The notes under the pieces: generated by a model
Seen by the model: only the letters and a program-made list of their open reading frames with translations
Told to the model about the DNA's origin: nothing
Databases searched by the model: none
Shown here: positions 34,348-42,834 of the stretch, piece by piece
Position numbering within the stretch: position 1 is the stretch's first letter
Layout of the letters: each line of letters opens with the position of its first letter
Assembly: GCA_016870595.1 (NCBI GenBank)
Contig: VGBI01000005.1
Coordinates: forward strand, 1 to 58,738
Length of the DNA: 58,738 bases
Direction of reading: 5' to 3'
Origin: Actinomycetota bacterium
Lineage (GTDB): Bacteria; Actinomycetota; Acidimicrobiia; IMCC26256; PALSA-555
Translations under genes and position numbers: made by a program

Positions 34348-34375
34348 TGTGGGCCGCCCCCGCTTGGGGGACAAT
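34348..34375 (+). promoter_or_regulatory. Promoter of the amidohydrolase-hydrolase-dehydrogenase unit
   Basis: TTGTGG (34348-34353), a 17-nt spacer and GACAAT (34370-34375) form a standard promoter. The leader contains a hairpin, CGGGCCG/CGGCCCG (34381-34399), and GGAGG at 34416-34420 before the ATG at 34429. An alternative -10, TACGGT, is at 34336-34341. Confidence 0.4.
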
Positions 34376-34428
34376 CGCCCCGGGCCGATTCCCGGCCCGT
34401 CCGCACGACCCCACCGGAGGCAGCGACC

Positions 34429-35598
34429 ATGACCGTCCTCGACCCCGCCCCGATGCGCGTCATCGACGCCGACTCGCACATGTCGGAGCGCCACGACCTG
34501 TGGACCCGCCAGGCGCCGGCCTCGCTGCGGGACCGCATGCCCTACGTCGCCGAGGTCGACGGTGCGATGTCGTGGGTGGTGGAGGACCGCGTGATCAGCG
34601 GCGCCGTCGGTGGCTGCGTCATCGACCGCGACGACAACAAGATCACCCTGGTCGACGTGTTCGACGGCTGGGACCACAGCCGCAACCACCCGGCAGCCGC
34701 CGACCCGGTGGCCCGGGTCGAGCATCTCGACCGCGTGGGGATCTCGAACCAGATCGTGTTCCCCAACGCGCTCGGGATCGGGGGCGACAAGCTCACCGAC
34801 GCGGTGCCCGACCCCGCGCACCGGCTGCTGCTGCTGCAGATGTTCAACGACCACAACGCGGAGATCCAGGCCGGGTCGGCCGATCGTCTGCTGCCGCTGT
34901 CGGTGATGCCGGCGTGGAGCGTCGAGTCGTGCGTGGCCGAGGCCGAGCGGGCCGCCACCCTCGGCTTCCGGGGCGTCAACATGACGTCCGACCCCCAGGA
35001 CCAGGGCGCCCCCGACTTCGCCGACCGGGCGTGGGACCCGTTCTGGGAGGCGTGCGCCTCGCTGCAGCTCCCGGTGCACTTCCACATCGCGACCAGCGCG
35101 ACCGCGATGAGCTACTTCGGGACCTACCCGTGGGCTTCGCACGACGAGAACACCAAGCTCGCCATCGGCGGCACCCTGCTGTTCGTGGGCAACGCCAAGG
35201 TCGTGGTGAACATCCTGTGCGCAGGGATGCTGGAGCGCTACCCGGACCTCAAGATCGTCTCGGTCGAGAGCGGGGCGGGCTGGGTGCCGTTCATCCTCGA
35301 GGCGCTCGACTACGAGATGGCCGAGAACGCCCCGGAGCGGCTCGAGCAGTTCTCGATGCTGCCGTCGGAGTACTTCCGTCGCCAGATCTACGCCACCACG
35401 TGGTTCGAGCGGAAGAACATCGACTCGCTGGTCGCGGCGATCGGCGCCGACAACCTGCTGTTCGAGACCGACTTCCCGCACCCCACCTGTCTGCACCCCG
35501 ACCCGGTCGGGACGGCCGACGTGAACCTGCGGGGGATCCCCGAGGCCGACCGGCGCAAGATCATGGGCGAGAACGCGGCCAAGCTCTACCGCGTCTGA
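34429..35598 (+). CDS. PF04909-type amidohydrolase
   Basis: This 389-residue protein belongs to the amidohydrolase-2 family of TIM-barrel metal enzymes that include decarboxylases and hydratases of aromatic or cyclic compounds. The first metal motif appears as DADSHMSE near residue 13, a further His in VHFHIAT, and the C-terminal acid in FETDFPHPT. GGAGG precedes the ATG at 34429. It leads a plus-strand unit with an alpha/beta hydrolase and a semialdehyde dehydrogenase, suggesting ring or chain degradation. A paralogue lies at 41594-42760. Confidence 0.85.
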   Translation: MTVLDPAPMRVIDADSHMSERHDLWTRQAPASLRDRMPYVAEVDGAMSWVVEDRVISGAVGGCVIDRDDNKITLVDVFDGWDHSRNHPAAADPVARVEHLDRVGISNQIVFPNALGIGGDKLTDAVPDPAHRLLLLQMFNDHNAEIQAGSADRLLPLSVMPAWSVESCVAEAERAATLGFRGVNMTSDPQDQGAPDFADRAWDPFWEACASLQLPVHFHIATSATAMSYFGTYPWASHDENTKLAIGGTLLFVGNAKVVVNILCAGMLERYPDLKIVSVESGAGWVPFILEALDYEMAENAPERLEQFSMLPSEYFRRQIYATTWFERKNIDSLVAAIGADNLLFETDFPHPTCLHPDPVGTADVNLRGIPEADRRKIMGENAAKLYRV

Positions 35599-35633
35599 CC
35601 CACCTCCCCTCCGAGCGACGAGGAGCGCCCACG

Positions 35634-36500
35634 GTGCCGAGCACGACGGTCGACGGTCTGGCGATCGCCTACGAGATCATCGGTGACACCGACGGCCGGC
35701 CGTGGGTGATCACCCCCGGTGGTCGGTTCAGCAAGGACACGCCCGGCGTGCGCGAGCTGGCGGAGGTGCTGGCCGCGCGGGGCCAGCGGGTCTTGATCTG
35801 GGACCGGCCCAACACGGGGGCGTCCGACGTCTGCTTCCGGGGTGCGTCGGAGTCCGAGATGCAGGCCGACGTCCTCGCCGGCCTCCTGCGTGCCCTCGAC
35901 TTCGGACCGACGGTGATCTTCGGCGGGTCGGGCGGGGCCCGGGTCTCCCTCCTCGCCGCGGCCCGCCACCCCGACGTGACCGAGCGCCTGGCGATGGTGT
36001 GGGTGAGCGGTGGGGTCTACGGCCTGATCAACCTCGGCGTCGTGTACTGCGGCGAGCCGATCCGGGCGGCGTGGACCGGGGGCATGGAGGCGGTGGTCGC
36101 GCTCCCTGCGTTCGAGGAGGTCCTGGCCCGCAACCCGCGCAACCGTGACCTCCTGCTCGCGCTCGACCCGCAGGAGTTCATCGCCACGCTCGAGCGCTGG
36201 ATGATCGTGTACTGCCCCGACGCCGGCTCGCTGATCCCCGGGATGAGCGACGCCGAATGCCGCGCGCTCACCGCGCCGACCCTGATCTTCCGCAGCGGTG
36301 CGAGCGATCCCCACCACCCGCGGGTGACCACCGAGCAGCTGCACGCGCTCGTCCCCGGGTCGGAGCTGGTCGAGCCGCCGTGGCCCGACGACGAGTGGAA
36401 CCGCCGGAGCCAGGCGGCCCAGGCCGGTGAGGGCGCGCTGTTCGAGCGGTGGCCGCTGCTCGCGCCGCAGCTTCTCGGCTGGGCCGGGACCACCCGGTGA
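35634..36500 (+). CDS. Alpha/beta hydrolase
   Basis: This 288-residue alpha/beta hydrolase has the nucleophile elbow FGGSGGAR, the strand-loop LIWDRPNTGAS and a late His candidate in SDPHHPRV, although the acid and His are not fully clear. It resembles C-C or ester hydrolases used in catabolism of ring-cleavage products. The GTG at 35634 follows AGGAG. Its stop overlaps the start of the dehydrogenase gene (GTGA), so the two are expressed together. Confidence 0.8.
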   Translation: MPSTTVDGLAIAYEIIGDTDGRPWVITPGGRFSKDTPGVRELAEVLAARGQRVLIWDRPNTGASDVCFRGASESEMQADVLAGLLRALDFGPTVIFGGSGGARVSLLAAARHPDVTERLAMVWVSGGVYGLINLGVVYCGEPIRAAWTGGMEAVVALPAFEEVLARNPRNRDLLLALDPQEFIATLERWMIVYCPDAGSLIPGMSDAECRALTAPTLIFRSGASDPHHPRVTTEQLHALVPGSELVEPPWPDDEWNRRSQAAQAGEGALFERWPLLAPQLLGWAGTTR

Positions 36501-38014
36501 CCGACGCCAGCCGGACCCTCGTCCCGCACTGGATCGACGGCCGGGAGGCACCGAGCGCGACCGGGGCGGCGCCGACCCGCACCGGTGAGGTCTACGACCC
36601 CGCCACCGGCCGGGTGGTCCGCCACGTCGCCTTCGCCACCGCCGCCGACGTCGACGCCGCGGTCGCGGCGGCGACCCGGGCGTTCCCCGCCTGGCGTGAC
36701 GCCTCGCTCGCCGAGCGGGCCCGCACCCTGTTCCGCTTCCGCGAGCTGATGGCGGCCCGGGCCGACGTGCTCGCCGACGCGATCACCGCCGAGCACGGCA
36801 AGACCCGCAGCGACGCCCAGGGCGAGGTCGCTCGCGGCCTCGAGGTCGTGGAGTTCGCCTGCGGGATCCCCCACCTGCTCAAGGGCGGCTACTCCGCCCG
36901 GGCCACGTCGCAGGTCGACGTGCACTCGCTGCGCCAGCCCCTCGGGGTGGTCGGCATCATCAGCCCGTTCAACTTCCCGGTGATGGTGCCGTGCTGGTTC
37001 TTCCCGATCGCGGTCGCGACGGGCAACACCGTCGTCTGCAAGCCGAGCGAGAAGGACCCGTCGCCCCTGCTGCTCGTCGCGCGCCTGTGGGCCGAGGCCG
37101 GGTTGCCCGACGGCGTGTTCAACGTGGTCCACGGTGACGCCGAGGCCGTCGACCGTCTGCTCGAGCACCCCGACGTGCGGGCCGTGTCGTTCGTGGGCTC
37201 CACCCCGGTGGCCCGGCACGTGCACGCCACCGCGAGCGCAGCCGGCAAGCGGGTGCAGGCGCTCGGGGGCGCGAAGAACCACATGGTCGTGCTTCCCGAC
37301 GCCGACATCGACCTCGCCGCCGACGCCGCGGTCAACGCCGGGTTCGGCTCGGCCGGGGAGCGCTGCATGGCGATCTCGGTCGTGGTCGCGGTGGGGTCGG
37401 TGGCCGATCGCCTCGTGCCCGCGATCGCCGAGCGGATCGGGGATCTGCGGGTCGGGGACGGCCGCACCGACCCCGACATGGGTCCCCTCGTCACCGGTGC
37501 GCACCGTGACCGGGTGGTGGGCTACCTCGACGCTGGGGTCACCGCGGGCGCCACGCTCGTCGTCGACGGGCGTCGGCACGCCGTCGACGGCGACGCGAGC
37601 GGCTTCTGGCTCGGGCCGACCCTGTTCGACCACGTGCAGCCCGACACGGCGCTCTACCGCGACGAGATCTTCGGTCCCGTGCTCTCGGTCGTGCGGGTCG
37701 GGACCTACGACGAGGCCCTTGCGTTGGTGAATGCGGGTGCCTACGGCAACGGCACCGCGATCTTCACCAACGACGGTCGGGCGGCGTCACGGTTCGAGCG
37801 TGAGGTCGAGGTCGGAATGGTCGGGATCAACGTCCCGATCCCGGTGCCGATGGCCTACTACTCGTTCGGTGGCTGGAAGGAGTCGCTGTTCGGCGACCTC
37901 CACGCCCACGGCACCGACGGGGTGCAGTTCTTCACCCGGGGCAAGGTCGTCACGACGCGTTGGCTCGACCCGCGCGACGGCGGCGTCGACCTCGGCTTCC
38001 CCCGCACCGACTGA
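36497..38014 (+). CDS. mmsA: CoA-acylating methylmalonate-semialdehyde dehydrogenase type enzyme
   Basis: This 505-residue aldehyde dehydrogenase shows the marks of the methylmalonate-semialdehyde branch: QPLGVVGIISPFNFPVMVP, the segment ALGGAKNHMVV where other ALDHs carry a catalytic Glu, and GSAGERCMAIS with the nucleophile Cys290. Such enzymes turn methylmalonate or malonate semialdehyde into propionyl- or acetyl-CoA with NAD+ and CoA, in valine, thymine or inositol breakdown. Here it probably ends the pathway of the local hydrolase cluster. GTG start, overlapping the previous stop. Confidence 0.9.
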   Translation: MTDASRTLVPHWIDGREAPSATGAAPTRTGEVYDPATGRVVRHVAFATAADVDAAVAAATRAFPAWRDASLAERARTLFRFRELMAARADVLADAITAEHGKTRSDAQGEVARGLEVVEFACGIPHLLKGGYSARATSQVDVHSLRQPLGVVGIISPFNFPVMVPCWFFPIAVATGNTVVCKPSEKDPSPLLLVARLWAEAGLPDGVFNVVHGDAEAVDRLLEHPDVRAVSFVGSTPVARHVHATASAAGKRVQALGGAKNHMVVLPDADIDLAADAAVNAGFGSAGERCMAISVVVAVGSVADRLVPAIAERIGDLRVGDGRTDPDMGPLVTGAHRDRVVGYLDAGVTAGATLVVDGRRHAVDGDASGFWLGPTLFDHVQPDTALYRDEIFGPVLSVVRVGTYDEALALVNAGAYGNGTAIFTNDGRAASRFEREVEVGMVGINVPIPVPMAYYSFGGWKESLFGDLHAHGTDGVQFFTRGKVVTTRWLDPRDGGVDLGFPRTD

Positions 38015-38060
38015 CGGCCCGCCCCCTCGTCCGCCGGATCGTCGGTCCGCCCGTCCGGTC

Positions 38061-38975
38061 TCAGCGGCTGGGCACGGCCCCGAGGTCGCGCACGCTTGCG
38101 CGCAGTGCGGCGGTGAGGACGGCGAGTCCGGGCCCGGGTGCGCCCGAGGGCCGGAGGAGCGCGACCTCGAGGCGGGGCCGGGGTCCGGCGATCGGGACGG
38201 TCACCAGCCCGCGCCGCACGTACTCCGGCGGCGACAGCGTCGACCACAGCGCGAACGCCTCGCCGGCGAAGATCGCCCGGGGCAGGTAGCCCCGGTCGCG
38301 GGGCAGGGGCAGCACGTCGGGGGTGAAGCCCGCCTCCCGGCACGCACCCACCACCGCGTCGTACATCCCCGGGCTGTGCTCGCGGGGCGTGAGGAGGACG
38401 GGGATCCCCGCGACCTCGTGGAGGCCGACCGTGGACCGCTGGGCCAGCGGGTGGGTCTCGGCGATCATCAGGTCGGCGGTCCCGACGTGCACGACCTCGA
38501 CGTGCAGCTCGGGCAGTGGGGGCGGTGCGAGCACGACCCCGGCGTCGAGCTCGCCGGTGCGGATCCGGTCCACGATGTCGGGCACGGTCGTCTCGGTCGC
38601 GCCGAAGTCGACCCCGGGGTGCTCGCGTGCGAAGCGCTCCTCGAGCGCGGGGAGCACGCCGAAGACCAGCGCCGGGCTCACCCCGATCCGCAGCCGGGTC
38701 GGGATCCGGGCTGCGATCGTCACCATGCGCTGCCAGCCGTCGTCGACGCGCTGCAGCAGGGCCGTGGCCTCGGTGACGAGATCGCGGCCGAGCGGGGTGA
38801 GCGTGACCTGTCGGGTGGTGCGGGTGAACAGCGGTGCGCCGAGCTGGTCCTCGAGCCGGCGGACCCGGTCGGTGAGCCCCTGCTGGCTCAGGTGGAGCCG
38901 GTGGGCGGCACGCGTGAAGCTGAGCTCCTCGGCCACGGCGAGGAAGGCGCGCAGGTTCCGGAGATCGGGCTCCAC
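38061..38975 (-). CDS. LysR-family transcriptional regulator
   Basis: This 304-residue LysR protein has its winged helix-turn-helix at residues 1-62 (RNLRAFLAVAEELSFTRAA, LSQQGLTDRVRRLEDQLG), and a substrate-binding domain after residue 90. It resembles regulators of aromatic or carboxylic acid catabolism. It is the last gene of the minus-strand unit that contains an esterase, a deacylase and an amidohydrolase; being co-transcribed with them, it may be autoregulated. The GTG at 38975 lies 9 nt after the esterase stop. Confidence 0.9.
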   Translation of the reverse strand: MEPDLRNLRAFLAVAEELSFTRAAHRLHLSQQGLTDRVRRLEDQLGAPLFTRTTRQVTLTPLGRDLVTEATALLQRVDDGWQRMVTIAARIPTRLRIGVSPALVFGVLPALEERFAREHPGVDFGATETTVPDIVDRIRTGELDAGVVLAPPPLPELHVEVVHVGTADLMIAETHPLAQRSTVGLHEVAGIPVLLTPREHSPGMYDAVVGACREAGFTPDVLPLPRDRGYLPRAIFAGEAFALWSTLSPPEYVRRGLVTVPIAGPRPRLEVALLRPSGAPGPGLAVLTAALRASVRDLGAVPSR

Positions 38976-38984
38976 GGCCCCGGC

Positions 38985-39878
38985 TCAGCCCGTGACCCGG
39001 GCGACGAAGGCGGCCATCTCCTCCACGGCCTGCACCGCCTCGGGGAACGCCGGGTAGCTGGTCTGCCACACGTGCGGCATCCCCTCGTACACCGAGTGGG
39101 TGACGTCGACGCCCGCAGCGCGCGCGGTCTCGGTGATGCGCACGGAATCGTCGAAGAGGGTCTCGATGCTGCCGTTCAGCACGAGCAACGGTGGCATCCC
39201 CGTCCAGTCGCCGAACACCGGCGACGCGATCGGGTCGCGCGCGTCGTGACCGGCGAGGTAGAGCCCGGCGGCTTCATCGGCACTGGTGCGCCCGAACAGC
39301 TTGTCGGTCTCCGCGTGGCGGGTGTACGAGTCGGCGGAGTTGGTGAGATCGACCCAGGCCGAGAGCAGGATTCCCCCGGCGGGGAGCGGCAGGCCGTCGC
39401 GTCGCGCGGCGAGGAGCAGCGACGCCGTGAGCCCGCCGCCGGCGGAGTCGCCCCCAGCCACGATCCGACCGGGCGCAACGCCCTGGTCGAGGACCCAGCG
39501 GTAGGCGGTGACCACGTCGGTGACCGCGGCGGGGAACGGGTGCTCCGGTGCGAGCCGGTAGTCGACGACGAGCACGCGCGCCCGCAGCGCTGCGGCGAGG
39601 TGCGACCCGTGCGCCCGGTACGACTGGGCCGAGCACATGCGGAAGCCGCCGCCGTGGAAGTAGAGCACCCAGGGGTCGTCGTCACCCCCGGCGCGCGTGC
39701 ACAGGACCGCGCCGACCCCGTGGGCGTCGACCGGCTCGGCCGAGGTGCCCTCGGCGAGCGGGAGCGCGCCCATCGACGCCTCGATCCGGTCCCGTAGCTC
39801 CTGCAGCGACCCCGGCGGGGGCGGGGGCGGGTTGGCCGCCATCTTCCGCTGGAACTCGAGGAACTCGGCGCTCGGCAT
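38985..39878 (-). CDS. HSL-type esterase
   Basis: This 297-residue alpha/beta hydrolase of the hormone-sensitive-lipase family has the oxyanion motif YFHGGGF, nucleophile elbow GGDSAGGG, and the catalytic Asp/His in NGSIETLFDDS and EGMPHVWQ. It hydrolyses small acyl esters. The N-terminal FQRKMAANPPPPPPG is a proline run typical of a flexible lid. GGGGGAG precedes the ATG at 39878. It lies 49 bp downstream of the deacylase gene on the same strand. Confidence 0.9.
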   Translation of the reverse strand: MPSAEFLEFQRKMAANPPPPPPGSLQELRDRIEASMGALPLAEGTSAEPVDAHGVGAVLCTRAGGDDDPWVLYFHGGGFRMCSAQSYRAHGSHLAAALRARVLVVDYRLAPEHPFPAAVTDVVTAYRWVLDQGVAPGRIVAGGDSAGGGLTASLLLAARRDGLPLPAGGILLSAWVDLTNSADSYTRHAETDKLFGRTSADEAAGLYLAGHDARDPIASPVFGDWTGMPPLLVLNGSIETLFDDSVRITETARAAGVDVTHSVYEGMPHVWQTSYPAFPEAVQAVEEMAAFVARVTG

Positions 39879-39927
39879 GGTCTCCCCCTCGGTCGCCCGA
39901 CCGGATGATCATGCCACCCCGTCGGGC

Positions 39928-41610
39928 TCAGAGCACCGTGCCCGGGGTGGCGCCGGTCCAGACGCCGTCGTCGAGGAGGCGGATGCCGTTCACGAACGTG
40001 GCCCGGTACCCGGTGGCGTCGACGACGAACCGCGCGGCCCCGGCGGGGAGGTCGTAGACCAGGCGGGGGGCCCCACCCGACGCAAGGGCGTCCCGGTCGA
40101 TGCAGCACAGGTCGGCGGCCATTCCGGGCGCCAGCAGCCCCCGGTCGGTGAGGCCGGTCGCGCGCGCCGGGATGGCGGTCAGGCGGGCGACCGCGTCCTC
40201 GAGGCACAGGACGTCGGGCACCCATTCGGTGAGGAGTCGGGTGGTGTAGTCGGCGCCGCAGTACGACAGCAGGTGCGCCCCGCCGTCGGACGAGCCGGCC
40301 ATGGTCAGCGGCGAGCGGATCATCCGCTCCGTGGCGGCCTGCCGTTCGGGGGACGACGGTCGGGCGACGACGAACTGCGTGGCCAGACCGTCGGCGAGCG
40401 AGAGGTCGAGAAAGGCGTCGAGCGGGTCACACCCCATGGCGTCGGCCACCTCGGCCACCGAGCGGTCGACCCATTCACCATGGCGAGGGTCACCCACCGT
40501 CTCGATCCGGACCCCGGTCCAGGCGAAGACGAACGAGCGACCGCGGGGATCGGCGATCTCGGCCCGCATCCGGGACCGGACCTCGGGGTCGCGGAGCCGG
40601 TGGTCCCGCTCCACCGGCGCCAGGGTGAGGGTGTCCCGGAACGAGGGCATCTCGTCGAAGAGGAACGTGGAGCCGAGGGTGAAGTGGGCCCCTTGGCGGT
40701 TGGTGGCGAACATCGGGTGGAGCTCGAGACCCTCGGCCCCGGCGGCTTCGGCGAACTCCAGGCTCCGCGACCAGCCGTCGGGGGCATGGGGCATGCTCGT
40801 GAGCGTGTTCAGGTGGACCGGTCGTCCGGCAGCGCGCGCCATGGAGAGGATCAGCGCGCGGTCGTCGTCGTCGTAGCCCGTGAGGAACGACCGGGGGATG
40901 AACTCGATCGACCCCCGCCCGAACTCGGCGAGCACCCCGGCGAGGGCGATGAGCTCCTCGGGCGCCGCGTGGTTCGACGGGACCCCCCGCCCGTCGTGCG
41001 CGACGTGGAGCTCGAGCTGGGACGAGGTGAACCCGATCGCGCCCTGGGTGAAGGCCGCCCGCACGAGATCCTGCATCGCTGCGATCTCTTCCGGGGTGGC
41101 GGTGCGCTCGGAGGCGGCATCGCCCATCACGAACCGGCGGATCGCGCAGTGCCCGACGTTGGCGCCGACGTTCACCCCGATCCGCCCCGAGAGCCCGGCG
41201 AGGAAGTCCCCGAAACCACCACCGCGCCAGGGCACACCCTCGGCCAGTGCGTCGGGCGCCATTCCCTCGACCCGGCTCAGCATATGCAGCAGCCAGGACA
41301 CGTCCTCGGGTCGGGCCGGCGCGAGCGTGAACCCACAGTTCCCGGTGAGCAGGGTGGTCACGCCGTGCCACGATGCCGGTGAGGCAGTCGGATCCCAGTG
41401 CAGCTGCGCGTCGTAGTGGGTGTGGACGTCGATGAACCCGGGGGTCACGAGGAGGCCATCGGCGTCGAAGATCTCGGCGGCACCGTCAGTCCAGCGTCCG
41501 ACCCCGACGATGCGGCCGTCACGGACGGCGACGTCGGCGGTCCGGGCCGGGGCGCCGGTCCCGTCGACGACGGTGCCGCCTTGGATCAGCAGGTCACAGG
41601 TCGAGGCCAT
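39928..41610 (-). CDS. N-acyl-D-amino-acid deacylase family amidohydrolase
   Basis: This 560-residue protein belongs to the D-aminoacylase branch of the amidohydrolase superfamily. It has the N-terminal composite beta domain (LLIQGGTVVDGTGAPAR), the metal motif DVHTHYDAQLHWDP, the Cys ligand stretch GNCGFTLAP, and SSDGGAHLL near the C-terminal Asp ligand. Family members remove acyl groups from N-acyl-D-amino acids or hydrolyse related cyclic amides. The ATG at 41610 overlaps the end of the upstream amidohydrolase by 17 bp, indicating tight co-expression. Confidence 0.88.
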   Translation of the reverse strand: MASTCDLLIQGGTVVDGTGAPARTADVAVRDGRIVGVGRWTDGAAEIFDADGLLVTPGFIDVHTHYDAQLHWDPTASPASWHGVTTLLTGNCGFTLAPARPEDVSWLLHMLSRVEGMAPDALAEGVPWRGGGFGDFLAGLSGRIGVNVGANVGHCAIRRFVMGDAASERTATPEEIAAMQDLVRAAFTQGAIGFTSSQLELHVAHDGRGVPSNHAAPEELIALAGVLAEFGRGSIEFIPRSFLTGYDDDDRALILSMARAAGRPVHLNTLTSMPHAPDGWSRSLEFAEAAGAEGLELHPMFATNRQGAHFTLGSTFLFDEMPSFRDTLTLAPVERDHRLRDPEVRSRMRAEIADPRGRSFVFAWTGVRIETVGDPRHGEWVDRSVAEVADAMGCDPLDAFLDLSLADGLATQFVVARPSSPERQAATERMIRSPLTMAGSSDGGAHLLSYCGADYTTRLLTEWVPDVLCLEDAVARLTAIPARATGLTDRGLLAPGMAADLCCIDRDALASGGAPRLVYDLPAGAARFVVDATGYRATFVNGIRLLDDGVWTGATPGTVL

Positions 41611-42760
41611 AGAGCGCGCTCGCGTTGAGCCCGTAGAGGCCGATCCGTTCGGCTTCCGGGAGATGGTCGTTGCGCGCGCGCAACTCGTCCACCACACCCG
41701 GATACTTCGCATCGTTGTGCGGGAAGTCCGAGGCCCAGACGAAGCGGTCACCACCGGCGATCGCACCGAGCGCTCCCGGGGTGCGCTCACCCGGGTCGAA
41801 GCTGATCCAGCACTGACGCTTGAAGTACTCCTCGGCGGTGAGCGACATCGGCGCCGCGGTCCAGGCGTAGCTCTCCTCGAACTCGTTGAGCCGGTCCATC
41901 CAGTGGGCGATCCACCCGCCGCCACTTTCGAGCACCGCGACCTTCAGGCCGGGGTGGCGCTCCAAGACGCCGCCGTACGTGAGGTTCGAGAGGGTGATCA
42001 TCTGGTCGACCACGGGGATCAGGGCGTGGTGGGTCCCGGGTGCCATCCACGGCCCGACGCCGCGAGCAGCGCCGGGCATGTCGGACGAGCCGGTGATGTG
42101 GAGGCCGAGGGGCAGACCGGTCTCTTCCAACGCCTCCCACACCGGGGTGTAGACGAAGTCGTGGAAGGGCACGCCGAGGTAGGCGTTCGGGCGTACGAAT
42201 GACCCGACGAGGCCGAGCTCGGCGATGCGTCGGGTCTCCGCGGCGGCGGCGACCGGGTCCTGCATCGGCAGGGCACCGGTGCCCTTCAACCGCTCGGGGG
42301 CCGCCGCGCACCATTCGGCGATCCAGTCGTTGTAGATCCGGCATGACCAGACGGCGAGCTCGGGATCCTGGATCCCGCCGAGCTTGAGGCCGAGTCCCGG
42401 GTACATCACCGAGACGTCGATGCCCTCGGCGTCGAGCACCTTGACCCGCTCGTGCGGATCGAAGCCGGCCGGGTTGAGGTCCTCGTAGTGGCGGCCCCGT
42501 CCGAAGTCGTCGAAGCCCTCGCCGGCGTTGCCGAGCCCGGCGAGGCCCCGCTCGGTGACCACCGACCCTTCGATCGTGCAGACGTCGAACCCGGTCTCCT
42601 CGTTCCACCGGACCCGCAGCCCACGCTCGGAGAGATGGGCGGGCAGACCGTTCTCCCAGAGGTCCGGGGGTTCGCAGACGTGGCCGTCGGCGTCGACGAC
42701 CAGATCGGCGGTGCGGCGGCCGGGGTCCCCGGCGACGGATGAGGTCATGTCGGCGATCAT
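41594..42760 (-). CDS. PF04909-type amidohydrolase
   Basis: This 388-residue protein is a second amidohydrolase-2 family member. Metal-site stretches are VVDADGHVCEP near residue 20, LGLHITGSSDM, and WASDFPHNDAKYPG at the C-terminus. It starts a four-gene minus-strand unit (deacylase, esterase, LysR). The ATG at 42760 is chosen; a second ATG four codons later is equally possible and no ribosome-binding site decides it. Close relatives include uncharacterised actinobacterial hydrolases often linked to steroid or aromatic breakdown. Confidence 0.82.
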   Translation of the reverse strand: MIADMTSSVAGDPGRRTADLVVDADGHVCEPPDLWENGLPAHLSERGLRVRWNEETGFDVCTIEGSVVTERGLAGLGNAGEGFDDFGRGRHYEDLNPAGFDPHERVKVLDAEGIDVSVMYPGLGLKLGGIQDPELAVWSCRIYNDWIAEWCAAAPERLKGTGALPMQDPVAAAAETRRIAELGLVGSFVRPNAYLGVPFHDFVYTPVWEALEETGLPLGLHITGSSDMPGAARGVGPWMAPGTHHALIPVVDQMITLSNLTYGGVLERHPGLKVAVLESGGGWIAHWMDRLNEFEESYAWTAAPMSLTAEEYFKRQCWISFDPGERTPGALGAIAGGDRFVWASDFPHNDAKYPGVVDELRARNDHLPEAERIGLYGLNASALYGLDL

Positions 42761-42822
42761 GCGTCGATGATCCGGTCCCGACGGCACGGAGGCAAGACCG
42801 TGCCAGTTATCAAACCCTGGAC

Positions 42823-42828
42823 TAGGGT
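42823..42828 (+). promoter_or_regulatory. -10 hexamer of the integrase gene
   Basis: TAGGGT lies 6 nt before the GTG at 42835. Confidence 0.5.
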
Positions 42829-42834
42829 GCGGGT

